64,000 nucleotides of DNA from Escallonia rubra (Eukaryota; Streptophyta; Magnoliopsida; Escalloniales; Escalloniaceae), in assembly GCA_033065855.1 (NCBI GenBank), contig JAVXUO010000733.1, positions 62,001-126,000 of the forward strand, written 5' to 3'. Shown here in pieces: positions 22,601-33,852 of this stretch. The notes beneath the pieces were generated by a model. It did not search any database, was not told the origin of the DNA, and saw only the letters and a list, made by a program, of their open reading frames with translations. Both the position numbers and the translations under genes were made by a program. The first letter of the stretch is position 1, and every line of letters begins with the position of its first letter.

Positions 22601-25600
22601 GCCTGTCTGAAGAGACTGACCACACTGCGGTAGCATGGTCAGAGTGGCCCGTTGCCCCAGCCTCCAGTCCAAGCCCTTACTGAATCCCACGGGATGCGTC
22701 AAGAGACGCGCCGAGATCCTGACAGCGGTGAGGGTTGCCCCTGCAGCCAACTGCCAGGCGTGTTGGACACGATGCCCTCCGAAGACCTGCTCCCGTCCCG
22801 GAGTGGCTCGTGGTTCATTACCCTGGTGGTGTCGATGATCAATGATAACATGAGCGCACATGCTATGCTTAGGGTCCGTGGCGAGGGGTCCTTGTGCCGG
22901 AGCACTACGAGCAGAGCCCCCCGTGAGTCCGTCGGGTGATTGTGTCGGCGATGGCCTTAGGGTTGTAAGCCCATCCTTGTTGCGAAGGCCGGAGCCTCCG
23001 GTTGATCGTGCCCGCGGTTGATTGGGCTTACGAGGGCCAGAGCCCGTCGATTGATTGTGCTGGCGAAGGCCGGAGCCCACCGGTTGATTGTGCCCGCGAT
23101 GGCCGGAGCCCGTCGGTTGATTGTGCTGGCGAAGGCCGGAGCCTCCGGTTGATTGTGCTTGCGAAGGCCGGAGCCTCCGGTTGATTGTGCTTGCGAGGGC
23201 TTTAGGGTTGCGAGCTCGTCCCGCGCGCGAGGGCCAGAGCTCCGTCAGTTTGATTGAGCCGGCGAGGGCTTCATGGTTGCGAGCCCGTCCTGCCGCGAGG
23301 GCCGGAGCCCCGTCGGTTGATTGTGCTGGCGAAGGCCGGAGCCCACCGGTTGATTGTGCCCGCGATGGCCGGAGCCCGTCGGTTGATTGTGCTGGCGAGG
23401 GCCGGAGCCCCCCGGTTGAGTGTGCCCGTGATGGCCGGAGCCCGTCGGTTGATTGTGCTGGCGAAGGCCAGAGCCCACCGGTTGATTGTGCTGGCGAAGG
23501 CCGGAGCCCACCGGTTGATTGTGCTGGCGAAGGCCGGAGCCTCCGGTTGATTGTGCTTGCGAAGGCCGGAGCCTCCGGTTGATTGTGCTTGCGAGGGCTT
23601 TAGGGTTGCGAGCTCGTCCCGCGCGCGAGGGCCAGAGCTCCGTCAATTTGATTGAGCCGGCGAGGGCTTCATGGTTGCGAGCCCGTCCTGCCGCGAGGGC
23701 CGGAGCCCCGTCGGTTTGATTGAGCCGGCGAGGGCTGGAGCCCCCGGTCGAGTGTGCCCGCGATGGCCGGAGCCCGTCGGTTGATTGTGCTGGCGAGGGC
23801 CGGAGCCCCCCGGTTGAGTGTGCCCGTGAGGGCCGGAGCCCGTCGGTTGATTGTGCTGGCGAGGGCCGGAGCCCTCGGTTGATTGTGCCGGCGAGGGCCG
23901 GAGCCCCGTTCGTTTGATTGAGCCGGCGAGGGCTTCATGGTCGCGAGCCCGTCCCGCCGCGAGGGCCGGAGCCCCGTCACTTTGATTGAGTCGGCGACAG
24001 AGCGTCGCGCTACCGAAGATAGCGGGTGAGTGTTGTTTGGAGCGAGAAGTCAGTGCCACTCGGCAAGTTCCCCCCTTCGCAGGGCAATGGAGGCCGACCC
24101 CCTTGGGTGGCCGACCCCCTTGGGTGGCCGACCCCCTTGGGGTGGCCGACCCCCTTACAAAGTGGGTGGCCGACCCCCTTCTTAGGGGGGTGGCCGACCC
24201 CCTTACAAAGTGGGTGGCCGACCCCCTTCTTAGGGGGGTGGCCGACCCCCTTACAAAGTGGGTGGCCGACCCCTCGGGGGGGAAATGCACTTTCGATCGC
24301 CGTTTGAATGCTTAAGGCGCGGAGCACTTTGACCGAGCAATCTTGTTGAGCGATGTTGACCGCCAAATGGGTGACGTGTCGTGCCACTAGGATCTCTTAG
24401 CGGGCCCCGGGGTGCGGTCCAGAATAGGTTATGAACACTAACTAATTACAATGCTTCACAGAAGCTGACTTTAATCTATTGTTGCACCAAAGACAATAGC
24501 ATAAGTAAAATCCAACGAGTAAGGTCTACCTCCTTACAAAGGTAATCAACATATCAGCCACTCTACGTAAGAAGTTCGTTATCATATGGGAAAAAGTGCA
24601 CTTAAATACCAAAGATAGGCTTGTGAAAGAATCAGTTAATAAATATGCCAGTACAAAAGAGTTTCTGAATGTTTCTTTCTGTTTTGCTTTTTTTTTCCGA
24701 AGTGAAAAACGTTAACCCATCCTCCTTATTGCTGATCAATAACAATACATCGTATATGCTAATTTTTTTGGTCATCTGTATAACACTCAGCAAAGTTTTG
24801 ACCGGAAATTAGTCTTTTAACAAAGTTTGATATACCTAAAATTCCTAAATCGAGCCTCACATGTGGCTTCTCCGATATCCTGCACACATATGCAACCTCT
24901 ACCGTTGAAGATTCTTGTGTGTCTATTGCCCTTCGCATTCATTCATTTTGTTAACGATTTGTGACATAAAACACCTTGCTGAGTTTATATTTCTTCAAGA
25001 TTGTGACTTTCAATATCCTTGACTATCATCCTGTCTTACAGGTATAACTCCTCCTGGAGCTACCATGAGAACAGCTTCTCAACAGGATCTTACAATGCTT
25101 AGCTGAACTTCATGCTCCGCGTTACCGACAGGATCTTACAATGCTTCGCTACAGCAGAAATGCCTGCCTTCTATTTCTGCTCTAGGATGCGCCAAACAAC
25201 CTCGCTTGAACTGAATCTGTTCCACAGGCTTTTACTTCGTTATCCTTCGCTACTGATTAATGGAGGCTTCTCTTAAATATATATATACATAAATATACAT
25301 GTGCAGGCACGCACACACATATACATATATGTGAACATTATTTATGCATATCTGCCCTTAAATCAAACAGGTAAATGATATTCAGGGTCATCTATTATAG
25401 AAGCTGGCAGATTCACCGCGTATCACAAAGTTGTGATGCCTAACAAGCTGAAATTTTTTAGCTGCAATTTATATTGTGTACATGGCTTAATTCGAAGGTA
25501 AGCCACATAGATACACACGAGAGATGATGGTGTCTTTGCTTCTCCATTAGTTGTTCTTACTGATGTGATATATGCAGGATGTTTGACGTGAAGGTATGTT

Positions 25601-28038
25601 ACAGGATTCAACAATTTCTTTTTGCACTATGTGGATTTGCCTTGGTGAGACGAAGTGACTTCACCATTCTTAGAAAAGTCGGAAAACCTGACTTTACATT
25701 ACAAGATTTCATGGAATACACTAACTTTAAGAAGGGAGTTCAATTATTTCATAAAAGGTGTTCTCATGCAACAGTATTAGCTCTGACCTTTTTCTTTCCA
25801 AATTGATATAATACACTTTCACCAGACATCTACTTCTACAATTCTCCTGGTGATACCCGAACTAAAGAGAAACCCTCTGCCAGTGACACGATAGTGCTTA
25901 AAGTGACGCAGTGATCACATAAGAAGAACTCATACGTGCCAGATATTCAAAAGAGGCAACAAGTTATTCCCGCATATCAACATCACATACAACAAAAGGA
26001 AGTGAAAAGGAACAGAAAGGAAAACAAGTTACTCCTAGTCTAAGGCAAAAGATACCTTCAGGAGTGCATCTCTGACCAAAAGGGTGCAAGCCCACATGAT
26101 TTGCCTTAACAGCACCGTTGTTGTACCCTAACAAAGTGGGGAGATTACGATCTGGATAATTAGGAATGCAGTCGGTAGATATTATTTTGATAAATTTTGT
26201 TGCCGGGTACTTTGTAGCCAATTCTTCCAAACATTGCAAAAGCAGCCCACATTCTGCATATCTGTCAATAGAGAACAAAACAAATTTGTACCTTAAGAGA
26301 AGAACTAAACACCAAGCAACATAGATAGTAAGCCAATGACTGAACAAAAGATAGTCATTTACAGGGGCGGAACCAGAAATTTTTTTCAGGGGGTGCAATT
26401 TTTTTTATTAAAAATAGTAAATCAGTAATAATCAATTAGCATAATTATGATTGTGATAACAATAATTTTACAATACAGTGTACCTAAAAAGTTATATACC
26501 AAATGCACTGGTCATTGTACCACAAGTCCGGCAAAGGCTCTTTGCTTAGATGTGGCGGCGATATACAAGTCCAAGAATAGTTGAAGCAGCAGCAGGTCAA
26601 GGCCTTAAGTAGCCAGCAGGGAGCCTCGTCGCCTCATCGGCCGTCGTCGTGGTAATCGCTACCTGAGCGACTTCAGTCGCGGTCCTCGGCAGGGGCAGAT
26701 CTGGCCAGAGTAGCCTCGTCGGAGTCCACCGGCGGTCACTCACGGTCCTCACTGAGTCACAACGGTAAGAGAGAGAGAGAGAGAGTGCCGAGTGTGGGTC
26801 TCGCGGAACGGGGTATCAGAAACAGCGTCTTGGGAAACTGGATCTTGGAAAAGGGGTCTGGGTGCGATTCCCTAAATAAAAAAAAAATTCAAAAGTTTAG
26901 GGGGGGCTTCAGCCCCCTCTTGCCACCATGTAGGTCCGCCACTGGTCATTTACGCAGTAATTACCCATCCTTGTACAATATCACGACGACCCAAACATCT
27001 GGTGGAGCTTGTGAAACCTCGCGCACAAAATCTGATCCAGATATTAAAATTACTGATCCAAACCTTGCAATCTTGGCAGATTCCCTCATCTCTTCCAGCC
27101 GCTTCTTTCTTTGAACACACACAACAATAAGCACGAATAAGAGACTAGCACTAAAAGAGAAATCAAGAAGCTCTAAATGAGCACTTGGCATCCAAGAAAA
27201 TCTACATTAACAAAATGCTCTACCCATAGCAAATTCTACTTCTTGGTGGTACACGGTTACCTTAATCCTCCTAAATTGCTAATCTTACTTGATGTACTAC
27301 TCCCTCCATTTCATAGTAACCGTTTCCTTTGCCATGTTACAAGTTGGGGACAGACTTCGAACATCTAAACACTCAATTGAACATGACTAATAGTAGTTTC
27401 GTATCATAGAAGCATATCAAGTAAGATAGACCAATATTCTCATACTCAACTCTGTTATAGGGAAAAGTCACATACCGCAGAATAAACGAAAATCTGGGAG
27501 TTTAAACTCCCTCCGTTTCACAATATTTGTCCCCTAGTTCATAATTTACAACTTGACATGCAAGCATTGCCTTGGCTCATTGTTTCTCCCCTTGTTTGGC
27601 TTTTCGAACAATATTCACTCGATTTGTAATTTTCCATTTGAGGTCAACTCAATGCTTACACGTTCCATTTGATCCTAGAAATTCGGAATAGTAGACGAGG
27701 AAAAGAAATGAAACTGTGGTAGTAACAGTTTATGGAGTGCCAAATTCCGTCTAACCTGGTAAATGGTGTCGATGAAGGATAAGATAATACCTGTACTCGA
27801 GGAGGAAGCGGTCGTCGTCGAGATCTTGGTCATCTTCGAGATCTTTGAGCTCTTCCTCGGTCTTTTGGTCGATCCAGGATTTGTCTTTGGGCTTGGAATC
27901 CGGGTCCTCGGCCGGCGTGAAAGAAGGGGGCTTGAAAGCAGGTGGTTTGGGAGGTAAGTTCCCGAATTTTCTCTGGAGGTCGTCCCACTGGGTCGATGCT
28001 CCTTCCAAGTCCTTATACACAAAGTGGTAATCCGTCAT
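19490..28038 (-). CDS. Phosducin-like protein (PhLP2/PDCL3 class; 'viral IAP-associated factor homolog'), four exons, 246 aa
   Basis: CDS = complement of 27791-28038, 26965-27108, 26056-26261, 19490-19632. The exons total 741 nt in frame, with GT-AG at every junction. The protein begins MTDYHFVYKDLEGASTQWDD, then has a Pro-rich segment, an acidic helix (E-E-E-L-K-D-L-E-D-D) and a phosducin-type thioredoxin fold at about residues 95-205 (FGSVILISGSDFVREVSQ; TDCIPNYPDRNLPTL). It ends in an acidic tail. It has no CxxC pair, as usual for phosducin-like proteins. Family knowledge: cytosolic co-factors of the CCT chaperonin helping to fold actin, tubulin or G-beta subunits. Intron 3 is 6.4 kb because of a solo LTR and a LINE tail; intron 2 holds a hAT MITE. 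It is the only host gene here with no disabling change. Confidence 0.9.
20708..20880 (-). mobile_element. 5'-truncated LINE-like retroposon tail
   Basis: A 15-bp direct repeat, TAAAGACTAAAGTCT, flanks it (20693-20707 and 20881-20895). On the minus strand it ends in a poly-A tail (T run at 20706-20718). A long variable TSD plus poly-A marks target-primed insertion. It sits in intron 3 of the phosducin-like gene. Confidence 0.75.
21744..21819. repeat. 38-bp unit in tandem, two copies
   Basis: CTAAAAGTTGGCTCAAAAAC starts at 21744 and recurs at 21782 with one mismatch. Otherwise 20896-22104 is ordinary intron sequence with a G run near 21261. Confidence 0.8.
22975..23995. repeat. GC-rich tandem array (~34-bp unit) with a 398-bp higher-order repeat
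   Basis: The unit is approximately GGTTGATTGTGCTGGCGAGG plus CCGGAGCCC, with variants. A compound block containing TTTAGGGTTGCGAGCTCGTC occurs at 23201 and again at 23599. The array is open in several frames on both strands because of its composition, producing spurious ORFs. Confidence 0.9.
24088..24285. repeat. Tandem array of GTGGCCGACCCCCTT units
   Basis: Three short units are followed by an alternation of GTGGCCGACCCCCTTACAAA and GTGGCCGACCCCCTTCTTAG, giving a compound period of about 48 bp. It lies near the 3' end of the solo LTR. Confidence 0.9.
26056..26261 (-). CDS. Phosducin-like gene, exon 3
   Basis: A 206-nt exon between acceptor TTGACAG and donor GTATCT. It encodes the family signature ISTDCIPNYPDRNLPTLL and ends in ...RCTPEG. 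Confidence 0.92.
26362..26944. mobile_element. Non-autonomous hAT element (MITE), 583 bp, in intron 2 of the phosducin-like gene
   Basis: The termini CAGGGGCGGA and TCCGCCACTG are inverted. The 8-bp TSD GTCATTTA lies at 26354-26361 and 26945-26952. Subterminal CAGGGGGTGC and GGGGGGGCTTC are also inverted-like. There is no transposase. The termini resemble those of the decayed hAT at 14955-19147. Confidence 0.9.
26965..27108 (-). CDS. Phosducin-like gene, exon 2
   Basis: A 144-nt exon between acceptor ...TTCAAAG and donor GTAATT. It encodes the KKRLEEMRES helix and the first thioredoxin-fold strands up to ILYKDG. A hAT MITE target duplication begins 12 nt into the following intron. Confidence 0.9.
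27109..27790. other. Intron 1 of the phosducin-like gene with MITE-like termini
   Basis: ACTCCCTCCATTTCATAGTA near 27299 and ACTCCCTCCGTTTCACAATA near 27509 resemble Stowaway termini. Both face the same way, and no partner ends were found. Confidence 0.45.
27791..28038 (-). CDS. Phosducin-like gene, exon 1 (coding)
   Basis: The start ATG is at 28038-28036. The exon ends ...GAGTACAG before the donor GTATTATC. It encodes residues 1-82 and two bases of Arg83, and the phase is completed by exon 2. The 5' leader lies at about 28039-28140. Confidence 0.92.
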
Positions 28039-28436
28039 TTATTTCCCTGTATCAAAAGCTTTCACCCACTCTGAAAATCACCGTTATTGGAGCTCTGGAC
28101 TCTGCGCGCTCCACTTTATTTCCAGTGAGCTCCTGATGAATGAGTGACGAGAAAGAAAATTTCAGGGAAAACTAGGAAAAAGTGGAGAAGAGAAAATAGT
28201 GGAAGGAGAAGAGAAAACCCCGAAAAGAGGAAGTGCCGTTTGATTCCCTCTCTACATAGGGTGAGATATGTGATCCCTCCTATACTTAACACCCCTCCAA
28301 TTATGAAAATACAACACATTAAATGGAACAATTACAGAACAAAAAAAAAATGATCTCGATACCCCTTTATCCCTATAAACAAAATGACATCTTTCGGAAC
28401 ACCAGAGATGAATCACCTCTTTGTTCTTCTTTCAAG

Positions 28437-30184
28437 CTAAACGGGATTAGAACTCGTCACTGTTGCTCCCATTTCAATCCCTGTCTGGTCTCTTCTTACC
28501 AGTGAAAGCTCAATGACATGCTTTAGATCCACGTAACTATCATAGTGCTCTTCATCCTTGTAATAACCCGTCCCTGTGTTGCCAATAACTAACTTTGTCC
28601 GATTACCATTTCTGTCCTTATTCATTTCTAGCAAGCTTTTGAAGTTCCATAATAGCACGAGGACTGTACCAAGAGTTTGAAGTTCCATAATAGCACGAGG
28701 ACTGTACCAAGAGTTTTCTTTAGAATTCAAATGCATTAGAGACTTGAACTCACTTTTCAAAATTTCAAGACATGTCAAAGGACCACTATAAAAAGATAAT
28801 CTACGTACTTTAATCTCATTCGCCTCCCCCTTTTTCTAAAAGGAATTAATCCCCAATTCCTCCATGTCAACAGTAGCAGCAAAACTTTTGCATGCATCAG
28901 CATGGGTAATATAGCCTTTTCAGCTCCAAGAGTACCAAGTTTGGACAATCCCAAAGGGAGATCAGGCCGACTTTCTTTTCAGCATTGATGAATGCCTAGC
29001 AGCGCGAGACGCACATTTCAGGAGTACATAAACCTAAGAAGCACGGACTCCGGTGCGGGTGCGGATGTGATAAGGGTGCGGATACGTCATTTTTCCAAAA
29101 AATAGGATACGGGTGCGGCGGGAATACGGCAAAAATTTATTAGAGTATATTATATGTGTGTAGCAACAATTATGCTACCGTAGACAAACAATATAATAGT
29201 TTGTTAATTTGGTGGGCTGCTTTAGAAGTATTGAACATGCATAGCCAAATATGCTAAATTTTGTACAAGTTTTGTTATTTCTTGAAAGTAGTGGGGTAAG
29301 TTCAAAAGATTGTCAAAAAAAAGGGACCCAAAAATAAAAAATAGAAAGTTGGGTACACACTTACAATTGAAAATAGTGGGGAAAGTTTAAAAGATTGTCA
29401 ATAAACAAGGACCCAAACATAATAAATAGAAAGTTGGGTACACACTTAAAACCCTAGCTTTTAACCAGACGTCACCTAAACAAACACGTATGTCGACAAA
29501 GTCGAGAGCTACGACAAAAGCTCTGCCACCAGAAGCCCTCGCCGCTGTCCCCTGCCGGTTGCCTCTGCTGCCGGAGACCGTCCGTCGCTTCTGTTGCCGG
29601 ACATCACCAGTCGCCGCTACTGTCGGAAGACCGTCGCCGCTACCAGCAGAGGTTGTTCCTTCTTCTCTTCTCCTTCTTTTCTCCTTCTTCTTTCACTCCT
29701 CTCTGCCAGAAAAAACCCTAGATGTGTGTCCCAGCCACATCCTTGGCATGTCCCAGCCGCACCCAAGGTCCAGAAAACTAATTAAAAAGAAAATTAATTT
29801 CGGACACGCACCCATGCCGCACCCGACACGCAGCTGGTGCCGGTGCTTCACCTAAATGCCGCACCTGTGCTTCATAGACATAAACCAATAAAGATGTTAC
29901 TTCACCAACTTGCTATCTCCGTTACAACAGATATTTGTTCAAACTATAATCACCAACTCTTTTTGCAGTACGGTATATGTTGAGAGAAAGCGGGCAAGGG
30001 AGAACGTTGAATCGAGACCTTCACCGCAGCTTAGCTTGACACTCTTGAAGCGGGTTCCAGTATGCAAGAATTCGAGCAAAGTGGTGGAAGGGTCAAAACT
30101 AGAGAGCTCAAACCTCTCTCCATTTAACAGCAAACACAACATTACTGTCCCTTGTAACGCTTGTTATTGCTTCTTATCTTCCAT
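28437..30184 (-). pseudogene. Aldehyde oxidase (AAO-type molybdoflavoenzyme) pseudogene, split by a Mutator-like element
   Basis: The N-terminal exon starts at 30184 (MEDKKQ, then TAA) and keeps NGERFELSSFDPSTTLLEF and TRFKSVKLSCGEG, the start of the plant aldehyde oxidase 2Fe-2S domain. Beyond the inserted element, 28437-29025 holds, in shifting frames, a block resembling the second Fe-S domain (ADACKSFAATVDMEELGINS) and the start of the FAD domain (NSWYSPRAIMEL; LVIGNTGTGYYKDEEHYDSY). Sequence for many Fe-S ligands is missing, and a 38-bp segment is tandemly duplicated at about 28640-28715. The intact enzyme oxidises aldehydes such as abscisic or indole-acetic aldehyde; this copy cannot. 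Confidence 0.85.
29035..29877. mobile_element. Non-autonomous Mutator-like element, 843 bp, 9-bp TSD
   Basis: ACATAAACC flanks it (29026-29034 and 29878-29886). The ends TAAGAAGCACGG and GTGCTTCATAG are short inverted repeats, and GTGCGG motifs are repeated near both ends. The interior has two ~85-bp tandem copies (about 29283-29455, AGAAAGTTGGGTACACACTT) and a GC-rich stretch 29490-29860 that may be captured sequence. It interrupts the aldehyde oxidase pseudogene. Confidence 0.7.
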
Positions 30185-30961
30185 CACCTCTCCTGTAAAC
30201 GACACAGTGTACGAAGAAGAAGCTCCGAGTTGAGCAGGGAACTTCTTCAACAAGGACAGTGAGTTTTGTTTTTTTCTTTTTTGGTCACATGTTGGTCATT
30301 TCTAACAACCTTAGACCACAACCATCCAATTATTTGACCCAGCATGCTTATCAAATTGTACAAATTTTCAGAAAAACAAAAAATGGTACACAACTAAATG
30401 AACACGTCCTAGTTTCATTAAACCGTCAATGGAAACTGGGGATGGTTCTAGTTGCTCTCGGGTGGTAGTATCATCACGTCTCTTTCTAACATTTAGCTAC
30501 AAAAACTACCATTACTTTAATAATTCCAAAATTCACAAGGGAAAGCCTAATTGCTTCAAGAAAATTTGGGTACATGACCACAAATATGGGCTGAGAGAAT
30601 ATGCTACGATGATACCCTAGAATCGAACTTCTTGAGCATATGATATACATCTGGCAAAATCAAGAAGAGATCCAAGAAACTTTGAACTCGGAATCGTAGA
30701 ATATTGACTGAAAGAAACTCAATTATCTAATACATCACCATCAAGAATGGCTCGATAATTTCTTAAAAGCTGTACACTTATATTACTTCTCTACAACTCT
30801 CATATCTGGTCGAGCAGATCAAATCAACTCCAGAGAATGTGTTGGGTTGCTCCACTCATTCTACTAAAAACAGAGAAAGTTCCTATGCTGTTAGCTTCCA
30901 AGAAAAGTAGTCCCTGAACAGGATTGGTGAACGAACAAAGGGTTTTTTCCCTAAAGTTCTC

Positions 30962-31687
30962 TTAGATCAGAACCCACATCCACCCTCTCTGCTCCAGGAA
31001 AACCTTGGCCTCAAGTATGTCCTACAACACAATCTTTACAGCAATCAATCTATAAATCATTGTCAAGCAAGAGAACATCAACATGCATACATTATGGGCC
31101 ACATTAAGTTGCTTCCATACATTCGCTTCCATACAATCAAAGTGAGTTTGGTTAAACACTGTAGTCTAACCCCCCTTGAGCTTTTGGTTAAAAGCTGGAA
31201 AACCAGACCATTCATTGAACTCTAAATGATTAGACTCATTGTTCACTGGTTTAACCAGCGTCAAAGACTCAAAATTGCATAATAATATTAATAGTAGAAA
31301 TAACAATACTATTAAGAGCAAGAAGAACTGGTAAGTCAGAAACATAGTATGTCAGAATTACCAAAATGTATGAGGGGTTGGCAGACAAATGCGAAGTAAA
31401 ATACCTTTTCTAACAAAATTGCCTCTTGAGGACAAGCTGGAAATTTCATCAGATCAACCCCAAACCCATTAATAGGCCATAGCAGCCCTACGACCCAATA
31501 AAGTAGATAGGCAGCTGGGAAAAGAAGGCAACAACCAACAGAAAGCAATATCCAGTTAAGAAAAAGCACAACGAACAAATGAACATTTATGTAATTTCGT
31601 AGATATAAAACTACTGAAGTCAGCAATAGGCCAGCCCATAAGGCAGATACAGCCAACATCACTGCCCTAATCTAGGATATGCTTCAT
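30962..31687 (-). pseudogene. DPM3: DPM3-like (dolichol-phosphate mannosyltransferase subunit 3) pseudogene with introns
   Basis: Exon A (31687 to about 31612) starts MKHI and continues, one frame off, into AVSALWAGLLLTS, a first membrane span. Exon B (31514-31405) reads LPIYFIGS-stop-GCYGLLM and then, after a frameshift in a G run, GVDLMKFPACPQEAILLEK. Exon C (31021-30962) encodes DILEAK..FL.QRG, with another shift before the last residues. The intact protein is a small ER-membrane subunit that stabilises the DPM1 catalytic subunit. Introns are retained, so this is a decayed duplicate rather than a processed copy. The frame breaks could also be assembly errors. Confidence 0.75.
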
Positions 31688-32720
31688 CAAATGCAACAGC
31701 AAAATCTTCGCCTCGCTCTTTGTTAACGAATTAGAAAGCTTTTGAACTCTCTACACCATCTACAAAATTAATATGATGGAGGCATGCCATAAAAAGGGAG
31801 TCCCAAGGCCCTAAAGCTGTAGATCTGCTAAGACCTAAGATTATCATCAACAACACCGGTGAATCATCAAAACTATAGCAGAAAAAGTCTTTTAGAACAC
31901 AAGTAGCTGCAGAGGTAGAAGCCTAGCGGCCATGACCAAATTCAATCGCATGCACACTTTTTCCAGCATCCAAGCTTAGTATTTTGTAAGGCATGCTACT
32001 ATCAGAGATGTACTGTTGCATAACTAGCATTATACTTAATCTGCAGAGTGAAGAAAAAATGAAGTGAAAATGTTGTAAGACGTCTGGGAAAAAAATATGT
32101 GCTTTGGGTATCAACGACTGTCATCAGGAGGGATACATCATAAGAATCATTTCACTGCCCATCCAGATATATTGCAAGATGGAACTCAAAGCCCTTGCGC
32201 AATAACCCAAACATCATATGACAGTATGAACTGAAATTGCCGATTCCTCGCATCAGAGCGACAAAAAGGTAACATCAAGCATAAAGTGCCCAAAGAAAAC
32301 AAAACAAAAGAAATGAAATGTATCTCTCTGGATAAAAGGAAATGTATCCATTTGGATATCATCAGAAGGGATATCATATCTAGTTCCATAGGATATGTTG
32401 CACAGCCAAATCTTTCAATTGGTAGGATTTAAAGTGGAATGGAACTCAAATATCACCTCCCAGAATCAAATCAAAGACTGATCGAACTTTTCGATTTCAC
32501 TCGAAGATAAATAAAAACCAAATTCAACAGAGTGCATAACGCATATAACAATGAAAATTAAAGCTTAAAAGTGGAACTTGATGAACATTAATTAGCATAG
32601 AACGCCTAATTGCTCCCGTTTAGCACAATAAATGGTAATGTAAACCCTAAACCTAAAACATCGACGAGATCAAACCCGTAGTAAATATTCGAAGTTACTA
32701 AACCAGTTGTATGATATACC

Positions 32721-32815
32721 TCTAGACAGCTGATCGAGAAGCACTTGGCGTTCGCCGACGGCAGGGGAACACAAGGAGGGAGCGGAGATCAGAAAGAGCG
32801 ATGATTTTACCGTGC
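32721..32815 (-). other. Probable 5' untranslated exon of the DPM3-like gene
   Basis: A GC-richer stretch on the minus strand ends CTAGAG before a donor GTATAT (about 32720). No ATG-led frame is kept. Its position fits a non-coding first exon; the region 31690-32720 would be intron. This is inference. Confidence 0.4.
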
Positions 32816-33406
32816 GGAGTAACCCAGTAACACACAGTTTTTGGTTTCTGTTTTCAAAAAAATAAAAATAAAAAGTATAGTTTTTATTTCTTATAAATAT
32901 AAATTGATGTTTGATTACCTAATTTTTATTTGACTTTTTATTTTTATATTTGATTACTTAATTTTTATTTTGACTTTTTTCTTTGGCGGTGGTTGCGGCA
33001 ACGGAGCGATGATGGGGGTGGGTGGCAGTGCCCCGGGGGGGAGGGGGGGTGGTGGAGTGTTCCCAAAACTCTAAAATGGGAGTTTTCAAAAACAGCACCG
33101 TTTTAAAAAGTGATTTTCAAAACTGAAAGGAAAAAAAACGAAAGTTGTATGTCAAACGCGTTTTTTCTCTCCAGTTTACAAAACTGCAGAAAAACTGAAA
33201 AATTAATGGTTATCAAACGCTACCTTACAGTTCGTTTGAACTACTTTTTCAGTCGCTAGTAATTATGTGCGATGAAAAGGGTAGAAATAGGGTTTACTTA
33301 ATACTATTTACTAGTCATTGTGACAGTTTGTGCAAAGGTAGTAGGTAAAAAAAAGATAAAGTTATTAATACTCCATAGTAAGTTGGTTATTGAAGAATAC
33401 TTAACT

Positions 33407-33516
33407 GATTTTTTTCCCTAAATAATACAAATTAAATACTTAATAACATGTTTACCCCATTTTCAAACTTATTTACCCGCATACCACATTTTGGGAAATC
33501 GTGGTTCCAAACCGCG
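33407..33516 (+). repeat. Left terminal inverted repeat of the large MULE-like element
   Basis: It begins GATTTTTTTCCCTAAATAAT and runs to ATCGTGGTTCCAAACC. It matches the right end with only a few differences. Confidence 0.9.
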
Positions 33517-33852
33517 CCTTCTAAGTTGAAAACGTTCTTTGAAAACAAGTTTTCAAATTGAAATTTTTTCCGTTTTAACCTCATTTCTGAAAATCCAACA
33601 AAACTTAACAAAATAAAACAAACGGCTAAAAAAACAGGCGCGCCCATTTCTTTTTCCCTCTACCTTCTGCGGACCTTCTGCGAGCCCATTTCTTTTTCCC
33701 TCCTTCTTCCTTCCTTGTTCCTCCTTCATCAACCCTTGCTCACGGCTGGGCCACACCTGTGAGTTCTCTTCTCTATCCTTTCTTTCTGTTTTCTTCCATT
33801 TTGCTTCTGCGTCTTCCATTAACATCAGCTGGGTATTTCGATTTTCGGATTA

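Larger units (their letters stand above)
22110..24437 (+). mobile_element. Solo LTR (2328 bp), TSD CTAAC, with internal tandem arrays
   Basis: It begins TGTTGATGCC and ends GGTTATGAACA (TG...CA), flanked by CTAAC at 22105-22109 and 24438-24442. A TATA-like CTATATATAGG lies near 22451-22461. It is GC-rich, unlike the surrounding intron. Its last ~45 bp recur at about 34171-34215, where a primer-site-like sequence follows, which supports an LTR identity and the plus orientation. No second LTR or internal domain is nearby, so unequal recombination to a solo LTR is the simplest reading. Confidence 0.75.

Noticed and set aside
22388..24387. Long overlapping ORFs on both strands (up to 230 codons)
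   Set aside because: They read through GC-rich tandem repeats with few stops. The translated sequence is the repeat itself, in several frames, with no known domain.
29490..29855. 121-codon ORF in the Mutator-like element
   Set aside because: Composition reflects GC-rich TCG/CCG repeats; no domain recognised. Kept only as possible captured sequence.
32830..33240. Possible MITE with ends in TTTCAGTTTTTCTGCAGTTT
   Set aside because: No convincing inverted partner or target duplication could be matched.
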